From Chromohalobacter israelensis (GTDB lineage Bacteria > Pseudomonadota > Gammaproteobacteria > Pseudomonadales > Halomonadaceae): 64,000 nt of DNA. A model generated the notes under the pieces. The model ran no database searches. It was not told the DNA's origin and saw only the letters and a program-made list of their open reading frames with translations. Location of the stretch: positions 36,789 to 100,788 of the forward strand of contig JQNW01000010.1 of assembly GCA_000761475.1 (NCBI GenBank), written 5' to 3'. A program made the position numbers and the translations under genes. Of the stretch, positions 43,010 to 59,848 are shown piece after piece (the stretch's first letter is position 1; the number at the start of each line of letters is the position of its first letter).

Positions 43010-43614
43010 CCCAGCTTCTCCTCGAATTTGCGCAGAGCGGAAACAGTGACCAGCACCTTGTCGAAGGCAACCAGGCTCACCGGATCGGCAGCCGCGACAT
43101 CCACCACGTCGACGTAGGGAATGTTACGCGCGGCGAGAAACAGCTTTTCGTCGATGTCTTCGGTGACGATCAGCGCTTTCTCGAGATCCAGGTCCTTCAG
43201 CTTGGCAACCAGCTGCTTGGTCTTGTGGGCGTCCACCTCGAAGCTGTCAACGACGACCAGACGTTCCTGACGCACCAGCTCGGACAGAATCGAGCGCATG
43301 GCGGCGCGGTACATCTTGCGGTTGACTTTCTGGGTGTAATCCTGCGGGCGCGCCGCAAACGTCACGCCACCACTGCGCCACAGCGGCGAGCGGATGGTAC
43401 CGGCGCGTGCACGACCGGTGCCTTTTTGACGCCACGGCTTCTTGCCGCCGCCACGCACTTCGGAGCGAGTCTTCTGAGCACGGGTACCCTGGCGGCCGGC
43501 TGCAAAATACGCCGTCACGACCTGGTGAACCAGCGACTCGTTGAACTCCTTACCAAAGGTAGCGTCGGACACTTCGACGGTGCCGGCATCAGCACCTGCG
43601 AGATTCAAATTCAT
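43006..43614 (-). CDS. rplD: 50S ribosomal protein L4
   Basis: Encodes 202 residues from the ATG at 43614 ([20 protein letters not shown]), matching the 201 of E. coli; an ATG nine bases upstream would add three residues. The loop [20 protein letters not shown] lines the exit tunnel. In E. coli L4 also represses the S10 operon through a long leader; the leader here is much shorter. Confidence 0.98.
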   Translation of the reverse strand: MNLNLAGADAGTVEVSDATFGKEFNESLVHQVVTAYFAAGRQGTRAQKTRSEVRGGGKKPWRQKGTGRARAGTIRSPLWRSGGVTFAARPQDYTQKVNRKMYRAAMRSILSELVRQERLVVVDSFEVDAHKTKQLVAKLKDLDLEKALIVTEDIDEKLFLAARNIPYVDVVDVAAADPVSLVAFDKVLVTVSALRKFEEKLG

Positions 43615-43628
43615 CGGTCTCATACCCC

Positions 43629-44267
43629 TCAGCGAGCTTTGACGGCACTGCGTACGATGACTTCGCAGTCAGTCGCGCCCGGTACGGCGCCCTTGACCAG
43701 CAGCAGATTACGCTCGGCATCGACGCGCACGATTTCCAGGCTCTGGACTGTGACACGCTCATTGCCCAGCTGACCGGCCATCTTCTTGCCCTTGAAGACG
43801 CGACCCGGCGTCTGGCATTGACCGATGGAGCCCGGTGCGCGGTGCGCGAGCGAGTTGCCGTGACCATTGTCTTGGGTACGGAAGTTCCAGCGCTTGACGG
43901 CGCCCTGGAAGCCCTTGCCTTTAGAGGTACCAGTCACGTCGACTTTCTGACCGGCTTCAAAGAGGGATACGGTGATGTTGCCGCCCACTTCCGGAGCTTC
44001 TTCGCCTTCTGCGAGGCGGAACTCCATCAATGAACGACCGGCCTCGACACCTGACTTGGCATACTGGCCTGCGGCGGCCTTGGTCAGATGCTTGGCCTTG
44101 CGGGAACCCGAAGTCACCTGAACCGCGCTGTAGCCGTCGCTTTCGACGGTCTTGACGCGGGTCACGCGATTCGGCTCGACTTCGATAACGGTTACGGGCA
44201 CGGAGGCGCCATTCTCGGTGAAGATGCGGGTCATGCCGCTCTTCTTACCGACCAAACCGATAGTCAT
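43629..44267 (-). CDS. rplC: 50S ribosomal protein L3
   Basis: Encodes 212 residues: [20 protein letters not shown], and the central [20 protein letters not shown] near the peptidyl transferase centre, containing the glutamine methylated in E. coli L3. It follows rpsJ after an unusually wide 128-base gap containing a small hairpin (ACGCCG-GGA-CGGCGT). Confidence 0.99.
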   Translation of the reverse strand: MTIGLVGKKSGMTRIFTENGASVPVTVIEVEPNRVTRVKTVESDGYSAVQVTSGSRKAKHLTKAAAGQYAKSGVEAGRSLMEFRLAEGEEAPEVGGNITVSLFEAGQKVDVTGTSKGKGFQGAVKRWNFRTQDNGHGNSLAHRAPGSIGQCQTPGRVFKGKKMAGQLGNERVTVQSLEIVRVDAERNLLLVKGAVPGATDCEVIVRSAVKAR

Positions 44268-44395
44268 GTTCAGTCTCCTATAGTGTACGGGGCTATCACC
44301 CGCTATGGCTGCCCTTTCCAGAGCATTCCACTAGCACATTGTGTGACGCCGTCCCGGCGTGGCGACTTGTGAAAAGCCGCTAGTGACTAGTGTGG

Positions 44396-44707
44396 TTAGT
44401 CGAGCTTGATTTGCACGTCAACGCCAGCGGCGAGATCGAGCTTCATCAGCGCGTCTACGGTTTTTTCCGTGGGTTCGACAATGTCGAGCACACGCTTGTG
44501 AGTGCGAATCTCGTACTGATCGCGCGCATCTTTGTTGACGTGCGGCGAAATCAACACGGTATAGCGCTCGCGATTGGTCGGCAGCGGGATCGGACCACGG
44601 ACCTGTGCACCAGTGCGCTTCGCGGTATCCACGATTTCTTGCGCGGACTGGTCAATCAGGCGATGGTCAAAGGCCTTCAACCGAATGCGAATCTTCTGGT
44701 TCTGCAT
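44396..44707 (-). CDS. rpsJ: 30S ribosomal protein S10 (NusE)
   Basis: Encodes 103 residues, exactly as E. coli: [40 protein letters not shown] and [20 protein letters not shown]. It is both a 30S head protein and a transcription antitermination factor with NusB. It is the first gene of the S10 operon, preceded by a consensus promoter. Confidence 0.99.
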   Translation of the reverse strand: MQNQKIRIRLKAFDHRLIDQSAQEIVDTAKRTGAQVRGPIPLPTNRERYTVLISPHVNKDARDQYEIRTHKRVLDIVEPTEKTVDALMKLDLAAGVDVQIKLD

Positions 44708-44771
44708 TAGCCTTAAACTCCAATGGATGTCGACGGCGCGAGCCGTCTACCCACGCATTCAAAGGATGCGC

Positions 44772-44800
44772 ATTATAGGCAGGCTGACAGTGACTGTCAA
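44772..44800 (-). promoter_or_regulatory. S10-operon promoter (perfect sigma-70 consensus)
   Basis: On the minus strand TTGACA (44795-44800), 17 bases and TATAAT (44772-44777). All twelve consensus bases match at optimal spacing. The predicted start near 44765 gives a leader of only about 57 bases before rpsJ. Confidence 0.92.
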
Positions 44801-44810
44801 ACATGCACAG

Positions 44811-44837
44811 AAAGGGGGCTCCCAAAGGAGCCCCCTT
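44811..44837 (-). terminator. Terminator after tuf
   Basis: AAGGGGGCTCC-CAAA-GGAGCCCCCTT, an 11-bp perfect stem, lies 22 bases after the tuf stop and directly before the S10 promoter. The run after the stem on the minus strand is TTTCTG. Confidence 0.82.
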
Positions 44838-44859
44838 CGATCATCGAAGGGCGAAACCC

Positions 44860-46053
<1,194 letters not shown>

Positions 46054-46082
46054 TGCTATAACCTCTTTACGTTAGCTAACGG

Positions 46083-48203
46083 TTAACCATTCTGGTTGAT
46101 GACGGCTTCAACGACGCTGGAGGGCGCCTCTTCGTAATCCGCAAACTCCATAGTGTAGCTTGCGCGGCCCTGGGTCTGAGAACGCAAATCGGTCGCGTAA
46201 CCGAACATCTCAGCCAGCGGTACCGTGGCGCGAATGATCTTGCCGGACGGCGAGTCATCCATGCCCTGAACGAGGCCACGGCGGCGGTTAAGGTCACCCA
46301 TGACATCCCCCATGAACTCTTCGGGAGTCACGACCTCGACCTTCATCACCGGCTCCAGCAGCACGGCCTTGGCCTTCGGTGCGCCTTCCTTGATCGCCAT
46401 GGAAGAGGCAACCTTGAACGCAGTCTCGTTCGAGTCCACGTCATGGTAGGAACCATCGAACAGCGTGACCTTGACGTCAATCATCGGGTAACCCGCGATG
46501 ACCCCGTTCTGCAGCTGCTCATAGGCCCCTTTCTCGACGGCCGGCACGTATTCCTTGGGAACCACGCCGCCGACGATTTCGGAGGCGAACTTGAAGGTCA
46601 TGTCTTCATCTTCGCCTTTGTCTTCGGCCGTCAGCGGTTCAATGCGCAGCAGCACGTGACCGTACTGGCCGCGACCGCCCGACTGACGCACGAACTTGCC
46701 TTCCTGCTCGACACTGGCGCGAATCGTCTCACGGTAGGCCACCTGCGGCTTACCGATGTTGGCATCGACCTTGAACTCGCGACGCAGGCGATCGACGATG
46801 ATGTCGAGGTGCAGCTCGCCCATGCCGGAGATGATCGTCTGGCCGGTTTCCTCGTCGGTCTTGACGCGGAAGGACGGGTCTTCCTGGGCCAGCTTGCCCA
46901 GCGCAGTCCCCATCTTCTCCTGATCGGGCTTGGACTTCGGCTCGACGGCGACCGAGATCACCGGATCCGGGAACTCCATGCGCTCGAGAATGATCTTGTC
47001 ATTCAGGTCGCACAGGGTATCACCGGTGGTGACGTCCTTGAGCCCGATGCAGGCGGCGATATCGCCAGCGTAGACTTCCTTGATCTCTTCACGTGAATTG
47101 GAGTGCATCTGGACGATACGGCCCACGCGCTCCTTCTTGCTCTTCACGGAGTTGAAGATGCTGTCGCCGGACTTGAGCACGCCCGAGTAGACGCGAATGA
47201 ACGTCAGCGTCCCCACGAACGGGTCGGTAGCGATCTTGAAGGCCAGAGCGGCAAAGGGGGCACTGTCGTCAGCTTCACGCGTGGCGATGGTGCCGTCCTT
47301 GTCGTCAAGCTCACCTTCGATGGCCTTGACCTCGGTGGGCGACGGCATGTATTCGATCACGCCGTCGAGCACTGCCTGCACGCCCTTGTTCTTGAACGCA
47401 CTACCGCACGTCACCAGAACGATTTCGTTGTCCAGGGTGCGGCGACGCAAGCCAGCCTTGATGTCCGCCTCGGAGAGGTCACCCTCTTCGAGATACTTGT
47501 CCATCAACTCTTCGGACGCCTCGGCCGCGGCCTCGACCATCTGCTCGCGATACTTCGCGGCGGATTCCTTGAGCTCATCGGGGATCTCGACCAGCTCGTA
47601 GTTCATGCCGTGATTGGCCTCGTCCCAGAGGATCCCCTTCATCTGGATCAGATCGATGACACCTTTGAAGTCATCTTCCGCGCCCCAGTTGATCTGGATC
47701 GGGACGGTGTTCGCGCCCAGCTTCTGCTTGAGCTGGTCGAGCACCATGAAGTAGTCGGCACCGGCGCGGTCCATCTTGTTGACGAACACCATGCGCGGCA
47801 CTTCGTACTTGTTGGCCTGACGCCAGACGGTCTCGGTCTGCGGCTGAACGCCCGAGGAACCACACAGCACGACGACCGCACCGTCGAGAACACGCAGTGA
47901 ACGTTCGACCTCGATGGTGAAGTCAACGTGTCCCGGCGTATCGATGATGTTGATACGGTGCTCGTCGAACTGCTTGTTCATGCCCTGCCAGAAGCAGGTG
48001 GTTGCCGCAGAGGTGATCGTGATGCCACGCTCCTGCTCCTGCTCCATCCAGTCCATGGTGGCGGCGCCATCATGGACCTCGCCGACCTTGTGGGAGAGGC
48101 CAGTGTAGAACAGGACACGCTCGGTAGTGGTGGTCTTCCCGGCGTCGACGTGTGCCACGATACCGATATTGCGGTAACGCTTAAGCGGAGTCTTGCGTGC
48201 CAC
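46083..48203 (-). CDS. fusA: Elongation factor G
   Basis: Encodes 706 residues (E. coli 704). GTPase motifs are [39 protein letters not shown] and [13 protein letters not shown]. Domain IV has [17 protein letters not shown]. The C-terminal [18 protein letters not shown] is typical of EF-G I. It catalyses translocation and, with RRF, recycling. It follows rpsG by 18 bases. Confidence 0.99.
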   Translation of the reverse strand: MARKTPLKRYRNIGIVAHVDAGKTTTTERVLFYTGLSHKVGEVHDGAATMDWMEQEQERGITITSAATTCFWQGMNKQFDEHRINIIDTPGHVDFTIEVERSLRVLDGAVVVLCGSSGVQPQTETVWRQANKYEVPRMVFVNKMDRAGADYFMVLDQLKQKLGANTVPIQINWGAEDDFKGVIDLIQMKGILWDEANHGMNYELVEIPDELKESAAKYREQMVEAAAEASEELMDKYLEEGDLSEADIKAGLRRRTLDNEIVLVTCGSAFKNKGVQAVLDGVIEYMPSPTEVKAIEGELDDKDGTIATREADDSAPFAALAFKIATDPFVGTLTFIRVYSGVLKSGDSIFNSVKSKKERVGRIVQMHSNSREEIKEVYAGDIAACIGLKDVTTGDTLCDLNDKIILERMEFPDPVISVAVEPKSKPDQEKMGTALGKLAQEDPSFRVKTDEETGQTIISGMGELHLDIIVDRLRREFKVDANIGKPQVAYRETIRASVEQEGKFVRQSGGRGQYGHVLLRIEPLTAEDKGEDEDMTFKFASEIVGGVVPKEYVPAVEKGAYEQLQNGVIAGYPMIDVKVTLFDGSYHDVDSNETAFKVASSMAIKEGAPKAKAVLLEPVMKVEVVTPEEFMGDVMGDLNRRRGLVQGMDDSPSGKIIRATVPLAEMFGYATDLRSQTQGRASYTMEFADYEEAPSSVVEAVINQNG

Positions 48204-48221
48204 GTTGGAATACCCCGTTGG

Positions 48222-48692
48222 TTAGAAGCGGTAGTGAGAGAAGGCTTTGTTGGCATCTGCCATGCGATGCACGTCTTCACGCTTCTTCACAGCAGCACCC
48301 TTGCCTTCGGCGGCGTCCAGCATTTCGCCAGCGAGGCGCTGCACCATGGTCTTCTCACCACGGCTGCGCGCCGCATCCACCAGCCAACGCATGGCCAGCG
48401 CCTGACGGCGTGAGGGACGAACCTCCACGGGCACCTGATAGGTCGCACCGCCGACACGGCGGGACTTGACCTCGACCATCGGCTGGATGGTTTCCAGCGC
48501 CTTGTCGAAGATCTCCAGCGGCTCATCCTTACTACGCTCGGCAACCTTGTCCAGCGCACCGTAAACGATACGCTCAGCTACAGACTTCTTGCCGCTGACC
48601 ATCAGGTGGTTCATGAACTTCGCCAGGCGCTCACTTCCGAATTTCGGATCCGGCAGAATTTCGCGCTTGGCTACAACTTTTCTTCTAGGCAT
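48222..48692 (-). CDS. rpsG: 30S ribosomal protein S7
   Basis: Encodes 156 residues: [40 protein letters not shown] and the C-terminal [15 protein letters not shown]. It nucleates the 30S head. In E. coli it represses the str operon at the rpsL-rpsG junction; the junction here is 110 bases, long enough for such structure. Confidence 0.99.
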   Translation of the reverse strand: MPRRKVVAKREILPDPKFGSERLAKFMNHLMVSGKKSVAERIVYGALDKVAERSKDEPLEIFDKALETIQPMVEVKSRRVGGATYQVPVEVRPSRRQALAMRWLVDAARSRGEKTMVQRLAGEMLDAAEGKGAAVKKREDVHRMADANKAFSHYRF

Positions 48693-48802
48693 GATAAGCC
48701 CTCGTTTCGAAGGGTCCTTCAGGTAAACTCGAGACGACGCATCGTGCGCTCGACCTTACTCTTATCAGACCGACAACAGATGGATTCCCGACCGCCTTAC
48801 GC

Positions 48803-49177
48803 TCAAGACTTGGGACGCTTGGTACCGTACTTGGAACGGCCCTGACGACGGTTCTGAACACCCGAGGTATCCAGAGCACCACGCACGGTGTGATAACGCA
48901 CACCCGGCAAGTCCTTTACGCGACCGCCGCGAATCAGGACCACGGAGTGCTCCTGAAGGTTGTGGCCTTCACCGCCGATGTAGGAAGCCACTTCGTAGCC
49001 GTTGGTCAGGCGCACACGGCAAACCTTACGCAACGCCGAGTTCGGCTTCTTCGGGGTAGTAGTGTAGACGCGGGTGCAGACCCCACGCTTTTGCGGGCAA
49101 GACTGCAGCGCCGGCACGTCGCTCTTGGCGACCGGGCGCTTGCGCGGCTTGCGCACGAGCTGATTGATCGTTGCCAT
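48803..49177 (-). CDS. rpsL: 30S ribosomal protein S12
   Basis: Encodes 124 residues: [40 protein letters not shown] and [20 protein letters not shown]. The lysines at the streptomycin-site positions (PKKPNS and GRVKDLPG) are wild type. It controls decoding accuracy. It is the first gene of the str operon. Confidence 0.99.
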   Translation of the reverse strand: MATINQLVRKPRKRPVAKSDVPALQSCPQKRGVCTRVYTTTPKKPNSALRKVCRVRLTNGYEVASYIGGEGHNLQEHSVVLIRGGRVKDLPGVRYHTVRGALDTSGVQNRRQGRSKYGTKRPKS

Positions 49178-49256
49178 ATCTGTAGCTGACTCCAGTGGTT
49201 GCCAAACCTTTCAACAATGCGACAGGACGCACCCACCCCACTGTTAAAGGCTGCGC

Positions 49257-49286
49257 ATTCTAATGTCTGGCGGGGAGCCGCGTCAA
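49257..49286 (-). promoter_or_regulatory. str-operon promoter
   Basis: On the minus strand TTGACG (49281-49286), 18 bases and TAGAAT (49257-49262), about 80 bases before rpsL. The -35 box sits only three bases after the rpoC terminator hairpin. Confidence 0.78.
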
Positions 49287-49288
49287 GT

Positions 49289-49309
49289 CCGGCGCCGCGT
49301 GGGCGCCGG
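49289..49309 (-). terminator. Hairpin after rpoC (end of the rif operon)
   Basis: CCGGCGCC-GCGTG-GGCGCCGG, a perfect 8-bp GC stem, 17 bases after the rpoC stop. No T-run follows, so termination may be incomplete or Rho-assisted. Confidence 0.65.
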
Positions 49310-49326
49310 TCCTGGCGGCGTCACAC

Positions 49327-53544
<4,218 letters not shown>

Positions 53545-53621
53545 GGGGTCGGCTCCGTAGCGGAGTTGTCATGAGCGGGGCCCGCAGGCCCCGCGGACCG
53601 TCATTCGTCAGCGTGAGACGC

Positions 53622-56600
53622 TCAGCCTTCCAGCTCGATATCGATACCCAGCGAGCGGATTTCCTTCACCAATACGTTGAAGGATTCCGGCATGCCCGCC
53701 TGCATCGAGTGGTCGCCGTCGACGATGTTCTTGTACATCTTGGTACGCCCTTCCACGTCGTCGGACTTGACGGTCAGCATTTCCTGCAAGGTGTAGGCCG
53801 CGCCGTAGGCTTCCAGCGCCCAGACCTCCATCTCGCCGAAGCGCTGGCCACCGAACTGCGCCTTGCCGCCCAGCGGTTGCTGAGTGACCAGCGAGTACGA
53901 ACCGGTGGAACGCGCGTGCATCTTGTCGTCGACCAGGTGGTTGAGCTTGAGCATGTACATGTAGCCCACCGTCACCTGGCGATCGAAGGCATCGCCCGTA
54001 CGCCCGTCGTAGAGCGTCATCTGACCGGAATCCGGCAGGTCGGCCAGGGTCAAGAGATGCTTGATCTCATGCTCCTTGGCCCCGTCGAACACCGGTGTCG
54101 CGACCGGCACGCCGCTGCGCAGGTTCTTGGCCAGCGTGATGATCTCGTCATCGCTGAGCGAGTCGATATCCTCCTGGCGCGTTTCGGCGGTGTTGTACAC
54201 CTGCCCCAGGAAGTCACGAATCTCGGCGACCTGCTGCTGACGCGCATCACGCAGCATGCGGTCGATCTTGACCCCGAGGCCGTTGGCGGCCATGCCCAGG
54301 TGGGTCTCGAGAATCTGACCGACGTTCATGCGCGACGGTACGCCCAACGGGTTGAGCACCACATCGACAGGCTCGCCGTTATCGTCGAACGGCATGTCCT
54401 CGATCGGCATGATCGACGAAATGACACCCTTGTTGCCGTGGCGGCCCGCCATCTTGTCGCCGGACTGGATGCGACGCTTGACGGCCAGGTAGACCTTGAC
54501 GATCTTGAGCACGCCCGGCGCCAGGTCATCGCCTTGAGTCAACTTGCGCTTCTTGTCCTCGAAACGCTCGTCCATCTCCTTGCGACGGTTCTCCAGCTGC
54601 TCGTCGGCCTGGGCCAGCAGCTCGTTGAGCGACTCGTCCTGCATGCGCAGCTTGAACCACTGGCTGCGCGGCAGCTCGTCGAGGTAAGCCTCGTCGAGGG
54701 TGTCGCCTTTCTTGAGCTTGGGCCCGCCGTTGACCGGCTGACCGATCAGGGCGCGCTTGAGACGCTCGAAAGTCGCCTCTTCGGCGATGCGATAGGTTTC
54801 CTGAAGGTCCTTGCGCACTTCGTCGAGCTGGCTTTGCTCGATGGAAAGCGCACGCGAATCCTTCTCGACCCCGTCACGGGTGAAGACCTGCACGTCGATG
54901 ACCGTACCCTTCATCCCGGTCGGCGCACGCAGCGAGGTGTCCTTCACGTCGGACGCCTTCTCGCCGAAGATCGCACGCAGGAGCTTTTCCTCCGGCGTCA
55001 GCTGGGTCTCGCCCTTGGGCGTGACCTTGCCCACCAGGATGTCGCCCGCGCCGACCTCGGCACCGATATAGACGATGCCCGCGTCGTCGAGCTTGCCGAG
55101 TGCCGCCTCACCGACGTTGGGGATGTCCGAGGAGATCTCTTCGGCGCCCAGCTTGGTGTCACGCGACACACAGGTCAGCTCCTGGATGTGGATGCTGGTG
55201 AAGCGGTCCTCTTCGACCACACGCTCCGAGATCAGAATCGAGTCCTCGAAGTTGTAGCCATTCCACGGCATGAAGGCCATGCGCATGTTCTGACCCAGCG
55301 CCAGGTCCCCCATGTCGACGGACGGACCGTCGGCGAGGATGTCGCCGCGCGCCACTACATCGCCGGGACGCACGATCGGACGCTGGTTCATGCACGTGTT
55401 CTGGTTGGAGCGCACGTACTTGGTCAGGTTGTAGATATCGACGCCCGCTTCGCCGCCGATGATCTCGTCCTCGTTGATCCGCACCACGATGCGCTTGGCA
55501 TCGACGGAGTCGATCACGCCGCCACGCCGGGCTACCGCGCAGACACCGGAGTCGCGTGCCACGAAGCGCTCCATGCCCGTCCCCACCAGAGGCTTTTCCG
55601 CCTTCAGGGTCGGCACCGCCTGACGCTGCATGTTCGAGCCCATCAGGGCGCGGTTGGCGTCATCGTGCTCGAGGAACGGGATCAGCGCCGCCGCCACGGA
55701 CACCACCTGACGCGGCGAGACGTCCATCAGGGTGACCTTGTCGGGCGCCATGAAGGTCGTCTCGCCCTTGTGGCGGACCTGCACCAGGTCGTCGGTCAGC
55801 TTGTTGGACTCATCCACCGTGGCCGAAGCCTGGGCGATGATGAAGTCGCCTTCCTCGATGGCCGACAGATGCACGACCTCATCGGTGACCTGGCGGTCGA
55901 CCACCTTGCGATACGGCGTCTCGAGGAAACCATAGCTGTTGGTGTGACTGTAGGTCGCCAACGAGTTGATCAGGCCGATGTTGGGGCCTTCCGGCGTCTC
56001 GATCGGACACAGGCGACCATAGTGGGTCGCGTGAACGTCGCGGACCTCGAAACCGGCGCGTTCGCGGGTCAGACCACCCGGCCCGAGCGCGGACACGCGA
56101 CGCTTGTGCGTGACCTCGGAAAGCGGGTTGTTCTGGTCCATGAACTGCGACAGCTGGCTGGAGCCGAAGAACTCCTTGACCGCGGCCGCCACCGGCTTGG
56201 CGTTGATCAGGTCCTGCGGCATCAGGCCTTCGCTCTCCGCCATGGAGAGACGCTCCTTGACCGCACGCTCGACGCGCACCAGGCCCACGCGGAACTGGTT
56301 TTCGGCCATCTCGCCGACGCAGCGGATGCGGCGGTTGCCCAGGTGATCGATATCGTCGACTTCGCCGAAGCCGTTACGGATATTGATCAGCTCGCGCATG
56401 ACATCGAGGATGTCCTGGTTGTCGAGCACGCCGGAGCCCGTGTCGCCTTCACGGCGCAGGCGGCGATTGAACTTCATCCGACCGACGCCCGAGAGGTCGT
56501 AACGGTCCTCGGTGAAGAACAGGTTGTGGAACAGCGTCTCGGCCGCTTCCTTGGTGGGCGGCTCGCCGGGACGCATCATGCGATAGATCTCGACCAACGC

Positions 56601-57698
56601 CTCGAGCTGAGAGTGCGTGGTGTCGATCTTCAACGTATCGGAGACGAACGGCCCCGTGTCGAGGTCGTTGGTATACAGCGTCTCGAGCGTCGTGATCCCC
56701 GCCTGCCCGATCTTCTCGAGCAGCTCGGGGGTGATCTCGGTATTGCATTCGCAGACCAGCTCGCCGGTGTTCGGATCGACCTGATCCTTGGCCAGGGTCT
56801 TGCCGAACAGGTACTCCATCGGCACGTCGAGACGCTCGAGGCCGGCTTTTTCCATCTGGCGAATGTGCTTCTGGGTAATCCGGCGACCTTCCTCGACGAT
56901 GAGGTTGCCCTCGCCATCCTTGATGTCGAAGGTGGCCGTTTCACCGCGCAGCCGCGAAGGCACCAGTTCGACACTGAAGCCCGACTTCTCGATATGGAAG
57001 GTGCTGGTGTCGAAAAATGTCTCGAGGATCTCCTCGGCGCTCATGCCCAGCGCACGCAGCAGCACCGTGGCCGGCAGCTTGCGGCGACGGTCGATACGCA
57101 CGTAGACGTTGTCCTTGGGATCGAACTCGAAATCCAGCCAGGAACCGCGATACGGAATGATACGCGCGGAGTACAGCAGCTTGCCGGACGAGTGGCTCTT
57201 GCCCTTGTCGTGGTCGAAGAACACACCCGGCGAGCGATGGAGCTGGGAGACGATGACGCGCTCGGTACCGTTGACGACGAAGGTACCGTTCTCGGTCATC
57301 AGGGGGATTTCCCCCATGTAGACTTCCTGCTCCTTGATGTCCTTGATCGCCTTGGTGGACGAGTCCTTGTCATAGATGATCAAGCGCACCTTGACCCGCA
57401 GCGGCGCCGAATAGGTCACGCCACGCAGTTGGCATTCCTTGACGTCGAACGCCGGGGTGCCAAAGCGATAGCTGACATACTCGAGAGCGGCATTGCCGGA
57501 AAAGCTCTCGATCGGGAACACGGACTTGAAAGCAGCATGCAAGCCGACGTCGAGACGTTCTTCGATCGCCCGGTCCTGCTGGAGGAAGTCGAAGTAGGAA
57601 TCAAGCTGAATGGCCAGCAGGTAAGGCACATCCATCACTTGGGGCAGTTTGCCGAAATCCTTGCGGATGCGTTTTTTCTCAGTGTATGAGTAAGCCAT
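53622..57698 (-). CDS. rpoB: RNA polymerase subunit beta
   Basis: Encodes 1,358 residues (E. coli 1,342). The rifampicin-binding cluster [20 protein letters not shown], followed by [11 protein letters not shown], is wild type. Other blocks include [34 protein letters not shown] and the C-terminal [20 protein letters not shown], which contacts beta'. It is the catalytic partner of RpoC. A transcription attenuator lies upstream in the rplL-rpoB gap. Confidence 0.99.
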   Translation of the reverse strand: MAYSYTEKKRIRKDFGKLPQVMDVPYLLAIQLDSYFDFLQQDRAIEERLDVGLHAAFKSVFPIESFSGNAALEYVSYRFGTPAFDVKECQLRGVTYSAPLRVKVRLIIYDKDSSTKAIKDIKEQEVYMGEIPLMTENGTFVVNGTERVIVSQLHRSPGVFFDHDKGKSHSSGKLLYSARIIPYRGSWLDFEFDPKDNVYVRIDRRRKLPATVLLRALGMSAEEILETFFDTSTFHIEKSGFSVELVPSRLRGETATFDIKDGEGNLIVEEGRRITQKHIRQMEKAGLERLDVPMEYLFGKTLAKDQVDPNTGELVCECNTEITPELLEKIGQAGITTLETLYTNDLDTGPFVSDTLKIDTTHSQLEALVEIYRMMRPGEPPTKEAAETLFHNLFFTEDRYDLSGVGRMKFNRRLRREGDTGSGVLDNQDILDVMRELINIRNGFGEVDDIDHLGNRRIRCVGEMAENQFRVGLVRVERAVKERLSMAESEGLMPQDLINAKPVAAAVKEFFGSSQLSQFMDQNNPLSEVTHKRRVSALGPGGLTRERAGFEVRDVHATHYGRLCPIETPEGPNIGLINSLATYSHTNSYGFLETPYRKVVDRQVTDEVVHLSAIEEGDFIIAQASATVDESNKLTDDLVQVRHKGETTFMAPDKVTLMDVSPRQVVSVAAALIPFLEHDDANRALMGSNMQRQAVPTLKAEKPLVGTGMERFVARDSGVCAVARRGGVIDSVDAKRIVVRINEDEIIGGEAGVDIYNLTKYVRSNQNTCMNQRPIVRPGDVVARGDILADGPSVDMGDLALGQNMRMAFMPWNGYNFEDSILISERVVEEDRFTSIHIQELTCVSRDTKLGAEEISSDIPNVGEAALGKLDDAGIVYIGAEVGAGDILVGKVTPKGETQLTPEEKLLRAIFGEKASDVKDTSLRAPTGMKGTVIDVQVFTRDGVEKDSRALSIEQSQLDEVRKDLQETYRIAEEATFERLKRALIGQPVNGGPKLKKGDTLDEAYLDELPRSQWFKLRMQDESLNELLAQADEQLENRRKEMDERFEDKKRKLTQGDDLAPGVLKIVKVYLAVKRRIQSGDKMAGRHGNKGVISSIMPIEDMPFDDNGEPVDVVLNPLGVPSRMNVGQILETHLGMAANGLGVKIDRMLRDARQQQVAEIRDFLGQVYNTAETRQEDIDSLSDDEIITLAKNLRSGVPVATPVFDGAKEHEIKHLLTLADLPDSGQMTLYDGRTGDAFDRQVTVGYMYMLKLNHLVDDKMHARSTGSYSLVTQQPLGGKAQFGGQRFGEMEVWALEAYGAAYTLQEMLTVKSDDVEGRTKMYKNIVDGDHSMQAGMPESFNVLVKEIRSLGIDIELEG

Positions 57699-57851
57699 CT
57701 GTATTCCCCAGCTTGTTCACCTTGGGTGACCGGTGCGTGGTCGGCGCCGCCTGAAGGGACTCCCCGTCAGGCGCTGACGGCAAGCCCCCAAAAGAGCTCG
57801 CCGTCGGAATTCGTCTAGTCAGACACGTGGCATTCTGGCTAGCAGCAACAG

Positions 57852-57886
57852 AAAAAGGCCGGCAGCGGGAGAGCCCGCCGCCAGCC
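57852..57886 (-). terminator. rplL-rpoB attenuator
   Basis: On the minus strand a 13-bp GC-rich stem (GGCTGGCGGCGGG / CCCGCTGCCGGCC, with T-G or G-T pairs) around CTCT is followed by TTTTT. It sits 39 bases after rplL and ~150 bases before rpoB, the position of the partial attenuator in E. coli. Confidence 0.88.
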
Positions 57887-57925
57887 ATGAAGCTTACGCA
57901 GCGCGTAGAGCCATGGTCACCGAAG

Positions 57926-58300
57926 TTACTTGAGTTCCACGGATGCGCCAGCTTCTTCCAGCTTGGTCTTGGCTGCTTCGGCATCTTCCTTGGACATGCC
58001 TTCCTTGAGGGTCGCCGGGACGCCGTCGACGGCACCCTTGGCTTCCTTGAGGCCCAGCCCGGTGATCTCGCGGACCACCTTGATGACGTTGACCTTCTTG
58101 TCGCCAGCGCCGGTCAGCACCAGGTCGAATTCGGTCTGTTCCTCGGCAGCTTCGCCTTCACCACCAGCGCCCGGGCCAGCCACGACGGCTGCAGCAGCGG
58201 AAACGCCGAACTTTTCTTCCATGGCGGAAATCAGTTCAGCCACTTCCATCACGGACATTTCGGCGACGGCGTTGATGATGTCTTCTTGAGTCAGTGCCAT
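57926..58300 (-). CDS. rplL: 50S ribosomal protein L7/L12
   Basis: Encodes 124 residues from the ATG at 58300 ([20 protein letters not shown]). An Ala/Gly-rich hinge precedes the C-terminal domain with [20 protein letters not shown] and [20 protein letters not shown]. Multiple copies form the stalk that recruits translation factors. An in-frame GTG six bases upstream is less likely by homology. Confidence 0.98.
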   Translation of the reverse strand: MALTQEDIINAVAEMSVMEVAELISAMEEKFGVSAAAAVVAGPGAGGEGEAAEEQTEFDLVLTGAGDKKVNVIKVVREITGLGLKEAKGAVDGVPATLKEGMSKEDAEAAKTKLEEAGASVELK

Positions 58301-58386
58301 TGTCACATTCCTAACTTTGCGGGAGCCTCGCGATCAGCGGGCTCATTGATACAGGGTTCGTGCCAGAGTGTCGGAAGGCTCGCCGA

Positions 58387-58890
58387 TCAGGCGGCTTCTT
58401 CCTGTTTCTGGTCACGCAACGCAGCGAGAGTACGAACCAGCTTGCCGGCCGATGCTTCCTTCATGACGGACATCAGCTTGGCGATGGCTTCGTCGCGAGT
58501 CGGCAGCGTCGCCAGGCGGTCGAGTTCGGAAGCCGGGATGAACTCGCCTTCGTATGCCAGCGCCTTGACCTCGAAGTCCTTCTCGTTCTTGGCGAACTCC
58601 TTGAACAAGCGAGCGGCAGCGCCCGGGTGCTCATAGGAGAAGGCCAACAGAGTCGGGCCCGAGAAGGTCTCGTTCAGGCACTCCCAGGGAGTGCCCTCGA
58701 GGGCGCGGCGTGCCAGGGTGTTGCGCACAACACGGACCTGCACGCCATTCTCGCGTGCCTGCTTGCGCAATTCGGTCATCGCGCTGACAGCCACACCACG
58801 AGAATCGGCAACGACGACGGAGAGCGCATCTTGTGCGGCTTCACTGACCTCGGCAACGATCGCTTTCTTGCCTTCGAGTGCTAGTGGCAC
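58387..58890 (-). CDS. rplJ: 50S ribosomal protein L10
   Basis: Encodes 167 residues from a GTG at 58890, beginning [20 protein letters not shown], which aligns residue by residue with the E. coli L10 N-terminus. GAAGGAGTG is the ribosome-binding site. The upstream in-frame ORF is spurious. L10 anchors the L7/L12 stalk and autoregulates its operon through the leader RNA. Confidence 0.97.
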   Translation of the reverse strand: MPLALEGKKAIVAEVSEAAQDALSVVVADSRGVAVSAMTELRKQARENGVQVRVVRNTLARRALEGTPWECLNETFSGPTLLAFSYEHPGAAARLFKEFAKNEKDFEVKALAYEGEFIPASELDRLATLPTRDEAIAKLMSVMKEASAGKLVRTLAALRDQKQEEAA

Positions 58891-59153
58891 AGTGATCACT
58901 CCTTCGTGCCGGAAGCCCTGCCGGGCGTTCCGGTGGTTACCATCTCCCCCCTCCGGTCCTTGCGGCGGTGGGGGGCCTGGGTGATGGTGCTCACCAGAAG
59001 ACTGGCGGCAACACCATCTGCGCAGGCACCTTTTCAGGTCGATTAAGCCGGCTTCGCGCACGAAGCACGGCACCTGCGGTCTTTGACGGTGCCCCGCCGT
59101 CACGCCTTGACGTCGCGCACGGGGACCGCAAAGTTACTGCCTGTTACCGGGAA
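58891..59153 (-). promoter_or_regulatory. rplJ leader region (L10 leader candidate)
   Basis: The 263-base gap between rplA and rplJ is the largest in the ribosomal block and contains no protein gene. It includes several self-complementary GC-rich segments around 58915-59060. In E. coli the same place holds the L10(L12)4-binding leader that controls rplJL translation. Assignment is by position plus visible pairing potential only. I do not see a convincing promoter. Confidence 0.55.
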
Positions 59154-59846
59154 TCACACGTAAGCGCTGTGATCCACGGTCAGCCCTGGCCCCATGGTAG
59201 TGGACAGGGTGATTTTCTTGAAGTAGACGCCCTTGGACGTGCTGGGCTTGAGACGCTTGAGGTCGCCCACCAGTGCATCCAGGTTGCCCTTGATGGCGCT
59301 GGCATCGAAATCGACCTTGCCGATCGCAGCATGGATGATGCCGTTCTTGTCGGTACGGAAACGCACCTGACCTGCCTTGGCGTTCTTGACGGCCGTGGCG
59401 ACATCGGGCGTCACGGTGCCGACCTTGGGGTTCGGCATCAGGCCGCGCGGGCCGAGGATCTGACCCAGTTGGCCGACGACGCGCATGGCATCGGGAGCGG
59501 CGACCACGACATCAAAGTCCAGGTTGCCCTTCTTCACTTCTTCGGCCAGGTCTTCCATGCCGACCACATCGGCACCGGCTTCCTTCGCGGCGTCAGCGGC
59601 GGCGCCCTGCGCGAAGACGGCAACGCGGGCATCTTTGCCCGTGCCGTTGGGCATGACGGTAGCGCCACGCACGACCTGGTCGGATTTGCGCGGATCGACG
59701 CCGAGGTTGATGGAGACTTCGACGGATTCCTTGAACTTGACCGTAGACACTTCGGACAGCAGAGCGACGGCGTCTTCCAGGTTATAGACCTTGGACGTGT
59801 CGACCTTTTCGCGGAGCATCTGCGCGCGCTTGGTAAGCTTGGCCAT
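59154..59846 (-). CDS. rplA: 50S ribosomal protein L1
   Basis: Encodes 230 residues: [20 protein letters not shown], then [20 protein letters not shown], the L1 signature. It forms the mobile L1 stalk at the E site and is the translational repressor of the L11 operon in E. coli. It lies two bases after rplK. Confidence 0.99.
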   Translation of the reverse strand: MAKLTKRAQMLREKVDTSKVYNLEDAVALLSEVSTVKFKESVEVSINLGVDPRKSDQVVRGATVMPNGTGKDARVAVFAQGAAADAAKEAGADVVGMEDLAEEVKKGNLDFDVVVAAPDAMRVVGQLGQILGPRGLMPNPKVGTVTPDVATAVKNAKAGQVRFRTDKNGIIHAAIGKVDFDASAIKGNLDALVGDLKRLKPSTSKGVYFKKITLSTTMGPGLTVDHSAYV

Positions 59847-59848
59847 GA

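Noticed and set aside
53571..57689. A 1,372-codon open frame opposite rpoB
   Set aside because: Antisense shadow of rpoB; no domain, and its codon pattern mirrors the real gene.
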